In this document: positions 59,797 through 64,000 of the stretch, one piece after another | How positions within the stretch are numbered: position 1 is the stretch's first letter | Layout: each line of letters starts with the position of its first letter | From: Falsirhodobacter sp. 20TX0035 | GTDB lineage: Bacteria > Pseudomonadota > Alphaproteobacteria > Rhodobacterales > Rhodobacteraceae | Assembly (NCBI RefSeq): GCF_028307215.1 | Contig: NZ_JAQMHV010000010.1 | Coordinates: 1-64,000, forward strand | DNA: 64,000 nucleotides | Direction of reading: 5' to 3' | Made by a program: the position numbers and the translations under genes | Notes under the pieces: generated by a model | Databases searched by the model: none | The model's input: only the letters and a program-made list of their open reading frames with translations | What the model was told of the DNA's origin: nothing

Positions 59797-61086
59797 ATGG
59801 AATACGCATCCTACTGGCACGCCACCTCCACCCCCTTCGCCCATGCGCAGACGGAGCCCGTGGGCGGAGAGGTGGACGTGGCGGTGATCGGCGCGGGTTT
59901 CACCGGCCTGAACGCGGCGCTGAAACTGGCCAGGGCCGGCCTGCGGGTGGCGGTGCTGGAGGCGGGTCATGTGGGTGCGGGCGCCTCGGGCCGCAATGGC
60001 GGGCACCTGAACAACGGCATCGCGCATGGCTATGCCAGCGCGAAGGCCCATCTGGGCGCCGACCGCGCGCACGCCCTGTATCACGCCTATGACCGGTCGA
60101 TCGACCTGATCGAGGCGACGGTGCGCGAGGAAGGCATCGACTGCGACTTCCGCCGGTCGGGCAAGCTGAAGCTCGCCTCCAAGCCCAGCCATGTGGACGG
60201 GCTGCGCGCCAACTTCGAGCTGATCCACCGCGAGGTCGATCCCGACACCCGCTGGCTGGACAAGTCCGACCTGAAAGGGGAGATCGGGTCGGATAGCTTC
60301 CATGGCGGGATGCTGTATGAAAAATCGGCCATGGCCCATATGGGCCGATACGTGAACGGTCTGGCCGAGGCCGCGCACCGCCACGGCGCCCGCATCTGGG
60401 AAGGCACCCCCGTCACCGACCGGAACAGGACGGCGGGCGGCTGGGAACTGGTGACCCCGCGCGGGCGCATCCGCGCCGCCCGGGTGATTGCCGCGACGGA
60501 CGCCTACAGCGGAACGGTGAAGGGCGCGCCGCTGAAGCATTTCCGCCAGCGCATCATTCCCGTCGGCTCCTTCATCATCGCCACCCGCCCGCTGACCGAG
60601 GCGGAGGTGGCGGCCACCCTGCCCGGCGACCGGACCTGCGTCACCTCTCTCAACATCGGGAACTACTTCCGGCTGTCGCCCGACCGGCGGCTGATCTTCG
60701 GCGGGCGGGCAAGGTTCTCGGCCGTGTCGGACCAGACCTCGGACGCGAAGTCGGGGCGGATCCTGCAACGGTCCATGGCCAGCATCTTCCCGCACCTGGC
60801 CAATGTGGAGATCGATTATTGCTGGGGCGGGCTGGTGGGGATGACGAAGGACCGCTTCCCGCGTGTGGGAGAGGCGGACGGGATGCTCTATGGCATGGGC
60901 TATTCCGGCCATGGCGCGCAGATGTCCGCCCTGGTGGGGCAGGTTCTGGCCGACATGGCGATGGACATCCGCGACACCAATCCCTTGGAGGGGCTGGAGT
61001 GGTCCGCCATCCCCGCCCACAGCGGCAAGCCTTGGTTCCTGCCGGTGGTGGGGCTGTGGTTCGGGCTGAAGGACCGCCTGTCCTAG
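59797..61086 (+). CDS. FAD-dependent oxidoreductase (gamma-glutamylputrescine oxidase PuuB-like)
   Basis: 429 residues. The FAD site is VAVIGAGFTGLNAALKLARA and SGRNGGHLNNG is the PuuB-type loop. A late WGGLVGMTKDRFPRVGEADG and GYSGHGAQMSALVGQVLADM complete the fold. It oxidises a secondary or N-acylated amine to aldehyde plus amine. Its partner here is a HAD-II protein, not a glutamyl-amide ligase, so the substrate need not be gamma-glutamylated. The stop overlaps that of the convergent GNAT gene in CTAG. Confidence 0.88.
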   Translation: MEYASYWHATSTPFAHAQTEPVGGEVDVAVIGAGFTGLNAALKLARAGLRVAVLEAGHVGAGASGRNGGHLNNGIAHGYASAKAHLGADRAHALYHAYDRSIDLIEATVREEGIDCDFRRSGKLKLASKPSHVDGLRANFELIHREVDPDTRWLDKSDLKGEIGSDSFHGGMLYEKSAMAHMGRYVNGLAEAAHRHGARIWEGTPVTDRNRTAGGWELVTPRGRIRAARVIAATDAYSGTVKGAPLKHFRQRIIPVGSFIIATRPLTEAEVAATLPGDRTCVTSLNIGNYFRLSPDRRLIFGGRARFSAVSDQTSDAKSGRILQRSMASIFPHLANVEIDYCWGGLVGMTKDRFPRVGEADGMLYGMGYSGHGAQMSALVGQVLADMAMDIRDTNPLEGLEWSAIPAHSGKPWFLPVVGLWFGLKDRLS

Positions 61087-62024
61087 CCCAGCGAATGCGC
61101 GGCCAGCGCATAGGTCACGGCCCCTTCCGTCGCACGGCGGTGGGGGCCGATCCGCATCTCGGTCACTGTGTCGAAGTCGATCAGGCCCGCCCCGCGAAGG
61201 AAGTCGACAAAGGCCGGGCTGGTCACGGGCGTGTCCAGACGGGTGAAGCGTCCCGTGTTCCGCGCGATCAGGGGCGCCGCCAGCCGCAGGGCCATGTCGT
61301 CGTCCTCCGCCACCAGCGGGCCGACCACGGTGCCGCGCCCGAAGGGGCGGGACAGCGCATAACCGCAGAGCTGCCCTTTCCGTTCGGCCACCATGCCATG
61401 CGAAAGGGGCAAAAGCGCATCAAGCACCCGCGCGCGGGTGGCGCCGAAGGCGTGGGTGTCCAGCGCCCGGATCGCAACCTCATCCCCCGGCCGCGCGGGA
61501 CGGATCCGAAGGCCCGGCAGGTCGGCGGGCGGGTCGAAGGCGGTGGCGATGCCCTGCTGCTGGCGGATCAGCCCCACCGGCACGAAACCCGCCGCCTGAT
61601 ACAGCCGATAGCCGGAGCGTGTCGCGCTCAGCCTCAGGTCCCGCTCTTCGGTCGCGTGCAGCAGGTTGCGCAAAAGCCAGCGCCCCGCGCCGCGCGATTG
61701 CAGGCGGGGCACCGTCACCATCATGCCCAGCATCGCGAAATCCTCGCCCATCGGGAACCACATGGCCGAACCAAGGGCGCGCCCGATCTCGTCCGTGGCC
61801 AGATACCCCTGCCCCAGCGACAGGAAGAGGTCGAGGTCATGGTCGCGATGAGGCCAAAGGACGCTGACCGTCAGCTCGTGCAGCGATCGCCGTTCGGCAG
61901 GGCCAAGCGGCCGGGTACGCGCGTCATAGGCGTCAATCCTCAGCTGAGGCGAGAGGTCCCGCTCCGGCGCCGGCGCCGGCGCGCCCCGGTCGCGGATCTC
62001 GGGGACGGGATCGTCGCTTGTCAT
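61083..62024 (-). CDS. GNAT-family N-acetyltransferase with YitH-type C-terminal domain (paralogue)
   Basis: 313 residues. A short Pro-rich N-terminal extension precedes the GNAT core (MMVTVPRLQSRGAGRWLLRN, then YRLYQAAGFVPVG). The C-terminal domain reads LRIRPARPGDEVAIRALDTH and YALSRPFGRGTVVGPLVAED. It has the same two-domain design as the protein at 56536-57348. ATG 62024 is preceded by AAGGA. Monocistronic at the cluster edge. Confidence 0.83.
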   Translation of the reverse strand: MTSDDPVPEIRDRGAPAPAPERDLSPQLRIDAYDARTRPLGPAERRSLHELTVSVLWPHRDHDLDLFLSLGQGYLATDEIGRALGSAMWFPMGEDFAMLGMMVTVPRLQSRGAGRWLLRNLLHATEERDLRLSATRSGYRLYQAAGFVPVGLIRQQQGIATAFDPPADLPGLRIRPARPGDEVAIRALDTHAFGATRARVLDALLPLSHGMVAERKGQLCGYALSRPFGRGTVVGPLVAEDDDMALRLAAPLIARNTGRFTRLDTPVTSPAFVDFLRGAGLIDFDTVTEMRIGPHRRATEGAVTYALAAHSLG

Positions 62025-62206
62025 GGCGGGCGGGTCCTTCACGGCTTCGGCGATGCGGCCATTATCGCCGCGCCTTTGCCCCATTTGGTGCCGTATGCGC
62101 CCTTGCCACGCACAGATTATGCCGTGTTGGCGGATATATCACAGCGGGGGCCCCACAACGGCCGACTGTGCATTTTTTGTTGGACCGGCAAGTTTCCGCC
62201 TATATG

Positions 62207-62229
62207 TTATCACGCGTCGAGCGTGGTAA
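62207..62229. promoter_or_regulatory. Inverted repeat in the AT-rich region before the ROK regulator
   Basis: TTATCACGC (62207-62215) and GCGTGGTAA (62221-62229) form an inverted repeat with one mismatch and a 5-bp spacer. It sits in a conspicuously AT-rich 290-bp divergent region (62025-62314) that holds no gene. Candidate autoregulatory operator. Confidence 0.45.
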
Positions 62230-62314
62230 AAATATTTATTCTGCTGCTTCACAAGTGAGCTCGCAACGCTTTGATATCTGCGGCCCAATTCCAGAAGCAA
62301 CAGTCAGGGATGTG

Positions 62315-63469
62315 ATGGTTTACGATCCGAGCCGGCTCATCGACCGCAGGTTCCACCGTCACCCCGACGGCCCCGTCGTGTCAACGAACGAACGTCATGT
62401 CCTTCGCGCCCTTCAGCGCGAACCGGGCCTGTCGCGCGCCGACCTGACAGGGCAGTTCGACCTGACCCAGCAATCCCTGCACCGCATTGTGGAGCAGTTG
62501 GCCAATCGCGGCATGATCCGCATGGGCCCGCCCAAAAGCAGCAGCGGCCGGGGCCAGCCCAGCCCGACGCTGTTTCTGCAGCCCTCCTTCGCGCACAGCT
62601 GGGGCATCTCGCTGAATGCGGAAACGCTGGGGATCGCGCTGATGGATTTCGCGGGCAACCTCGTGGCCGACGAACTGCATGTGCTGCGCAGCCACAGCCA
62701 ATCGGCGGTGCTGACGCTGGCTTCGCAGCGGATGGCCGAGTTGTCCCTGCGGCATCGTCTGGACCGCGAGGCTTGCCTTGGCGTGGGCTTCGGGATCGTC
62801 GGCTATTGGGTGGAAGGGACGCGCTTTGCCCCGCCCCTGACGCTGCGCGACTGGGCGATGGTGGATCTGGGGCCGCTTCTGTCGGGCTGGTTCAACCGCC
62901 CCGTCTGGGTGGAGAACACGGCCAACACTGCCGCCGTAGCCGAGGCGTTCCTAGGCGCGGGCCGCCGCATTCCGACCTTTGCCCATATCTCCATGAACCA
63001 CTGGCTGGGCAGCGGGCTGATCCAGAATGGGGAATTGTGGTCCGGCGGCAACAACAACGCGGGCGAATTCTTCAGCCTGTATGAAAGCGAACCCCGCGTC
63101 CGCCACCCGGCCCTGAAGCGGCTCATGGAGCTGATGCACGATGACGGGCTAAAGGTGGACACCATGTCCGACATCCTGCAAGGCGTGGATGCAAGCCGCC
63201 CGGCCGTGACCCGCTGGATCACCGAAGCGCTGCCGGGCTTCAATCGCCTGTTGGCGGCCCTCTGGTCGGTTTTCGATCCGCAGGCCGTGGTGCTGGGCGG
63301 CCAGCTTCCGCCCGTGCTGGCGCAGATGCTGATCGACGGGGCCAAGCTGCCGATCCTGCGCCGCTACGACATCCCGCGCCGGGCGCCGAAGCTGCTGATC
63401 TCGGATCTGGGGCCTAATGTGGCGGCGCTGGGGGCGGCGGTGTTTCCGCTGCGCGTGTCGGCCTTCTAG
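62315..63469 (+). CDS. ROK-family transcriptional regulator
   Basis: 384 residues. An N-terminal MarR-like winged helix (NERHVLRALQREPGLSRADL, then FDLTQQSLHRIVEQLANRGM) precedes a ROK fold with ENTANTAAVAEAFLGAGR. The usual ROK zinc motif (CxCGxxGCxE) is absent, replaced by GGNNNAGEFFSLYESEPRVR, and the ATP-site DxGxT is degenerate, so kinase activity is unlikely. ATG 62315 follows AGGGATGTG. The stop overlaps that of the convergent histidine kinase in CTAG. It probably senses a sugar or amine derivative. Confidence 0.85.
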   Translation: MVYDPSRLIDRRFHRHPDGPVVSTNERHVLRALQREPGLSRADLTGQFDLTQQSLHRIVEQLANRGMIRMGPPKSSSGRGQPSPTLFLQPSFAHSWGISLNAETLGIALMDFAGNLVADELHVLRSHSQSAVLTLASQRMAELSLRHRLDREACLGVGFGIVGYWVEGTRFAPPLTLRDWAMVDLGPLLSGWFNRPVWVENTANTAAVAEAFLGAGRRIPTFAHISMNHWLGSGLIQNGELWSGGNNNAGEFFSLYESEPRVRHPALKRLMELMHDDGLKVDTMSDILQGVDASRPAVTRWITEALPGFNRLLAALWSVFDPQAVVLGGQLPPVLAQMLIDGAKLPILRRYDIPRRAPKLLISDLGPNVAALGAAVFPLRVSAF

Positions 63470-64000
63470 ACCTCTTTCGGAAAGACCAGTTCCGACAGTG
63501 TGCCGCCCGTAGGGCTGGCCGCCATGCGCAGCCGGCCGCCCATCTGCTGGGCGAACTGGCGCGCGATCGTCAGGCCGAGGCTGGAGGACTCCTCCACCCG
63601 GAAAGTATCCGGCAGGCCGTGGCCGTCATCCTCGATCCGCAGCACGACATCGCCGCCCTCCTGCGACAGGCGCAGGGCGATCCGGCCGCTGCGGTCGCCG
63701 GCAAACCCATGCTCGATCGCGTTGCTGAGGAGTTCGGTCGCGATCAGCCCCAAGGGCACCGCGTGATCGCGGGGGATGGCCAGCCGGGGGCAATCGAGCG
63801 TGACGCCGATGCGCCCCTCGGCCCCGGCGGTGGCGATCATGTCGTCCGTCATGTTCTTCAGAAAGGCACCGAAATCGACCTCCTGCGCCGTGGGGTCGTG
63901 CAGCAGGCGCTTCATCCGCGACACGGCGTTGATGCGGGCGACGGCGTCGTCCAGCGCCTTGCGGGCCACCTCGTCCCGGACGGCGCGGCGCTGGATGGAC
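63466..64000 (-). CDS. Sensor histidine kinase, HWE/HisKA_2 type (partial, runs off the window)
   Basis: The C-terminal 177 residues are visible. A HisKA_2-like dimerisation segment (SIQRRAVRDEVARKALDDAV and ARINAVSRMKRLL) leads into the HATPase domain, with N-box GLIATELLSNAIEHGF and G-box IEDDGHGLPD, plus SSSLGLTIARQFAQQMGGRL. The frame is open to the window edge, so the sensor part and start lie beyond 64000. No response regulator is seen here. Confidence 0.88.
   Translation of the reverse strand, partial: SIQRRAVRDEVARKALDDAVARINAVSRMKRLLHDPTAQEVDFGAFLKNMTDDMIATAGAEGRIGVTLDCPRLAIPRDHAVPLGLIATELLSNAIEHGFAGDRSGRIALRLSQEGGDVVLRIEDDGHGLPDTFRVEESSSLGLTIARQFAQQMGGRLRMAASPTGGTLSELVFPKEV

Noticed and set aside
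1-64000. CRISPR arrays, rRNA operons, riboswitches
   Set aside because: No regularly spaced direct repeats beyond those listed, no rRNA-like sequence, and no leader with a recognisable riboswitch core.

Overview
The window is GC-rich, densely coded DNA from an alphaproteobacterium, most likely a Rhodobacteraceae (Paracoccus/Rhodobacter-like) member. The evidence is codon bias, families typical of that group (DUF6635, DUF6481, DUF3606, PuuB-like FAD oxidoreductases) and the many Dpp-type ABC transporters. Genus is not resolved from sequence alone. No rRNA, complete tRNA or CRISPR array was seen.

1-13.2 kb: distal part of an integrated prophage. An IS21-type terminus (1-77) cuts the 5' end of a giant PLxRFG virion protein gene that ends at a hairpin terminator (about 4.5 kb). 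Phage genes resume at 9.7 kb with a lectin-like tail protein, small membrane (holin-like) proteins, a DUF3380 muramidase and overlapping Rz/Rz1 spanins. Between these two phage blocks lies a 5-kb metal-resistance cargo: a broken TauE/SafE exporter, a mer-type MerR with its operator, a DUF305 periplasmic protein, a ZntR/PbrR-type MerR, a Zn/Cd/Pb P-type ATPase and its own signal peptidase II. Just after the spanins, three 12-bp-spaced repeats and a tRNA-Ser-like 3' end suggest attR, so host DNA starts near 13.2 kb.

13.5-22.4 kb: ordinary chromosomal genes. These are a macrolide-type glycosyltransferase, DUF3606, exonuclease III, a secreted protein, DUF6481, an arsR-arsC-arsH group with no arsenite pump, a DUF6635 membrane protein followed by degenerate copies of its own 3' end, a YedK/HMCES-type SRAP protein and an MOP-family flippase.

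22.4-34.1 kb: a GntR-controlled catabolic regulon. An IlvD/Edd dehydratase and a RraA-like protein lie on the plus strand. A DapA-like lyase, a Dpp-type binding protein and an Ldh2-type dehydrogenase lie on the minus strand, and DppB-DppC-DppDF plus a 2-hydroxyacid dehydrogenase form a second minus-strand operon. One AT-rich near-palindrome, CTTATATATTAG, sits in all three promoter regions, including that of gntR itself.

34.3-46.2 kb: a LysR-controlled oxidative operon. It contains HyuA, HyuB, a [2Fe-2S] subunit and an FAD/BFD subunit of an amine (opine/hydroxyproline-type) dehydrogenase, an aldehyde dehydrogenase, a tartrate/isopropylmalate-type dehydrogenase and a succinate-semialdehyde-type dehydrogenase. 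The DadA-like third subunit is divergent across lysR. A 15-bp palindrome occurs in front of both units.

46.2-64 kb: an Lrp-associated amine or amino-acid catabolic cluster. It has a second Dpp-type ABC transporter, a class III aminotransferase, an ArgE-like deacetylase, two paralogous GNAT proteins, two HAD-II proteins, a cupin, a GhrA-like reductase and two PuuB/DadA-like oxidoreductases. A ROK-type regulator and a truncated HWE/HisKA_2 histidine kinase end the window.
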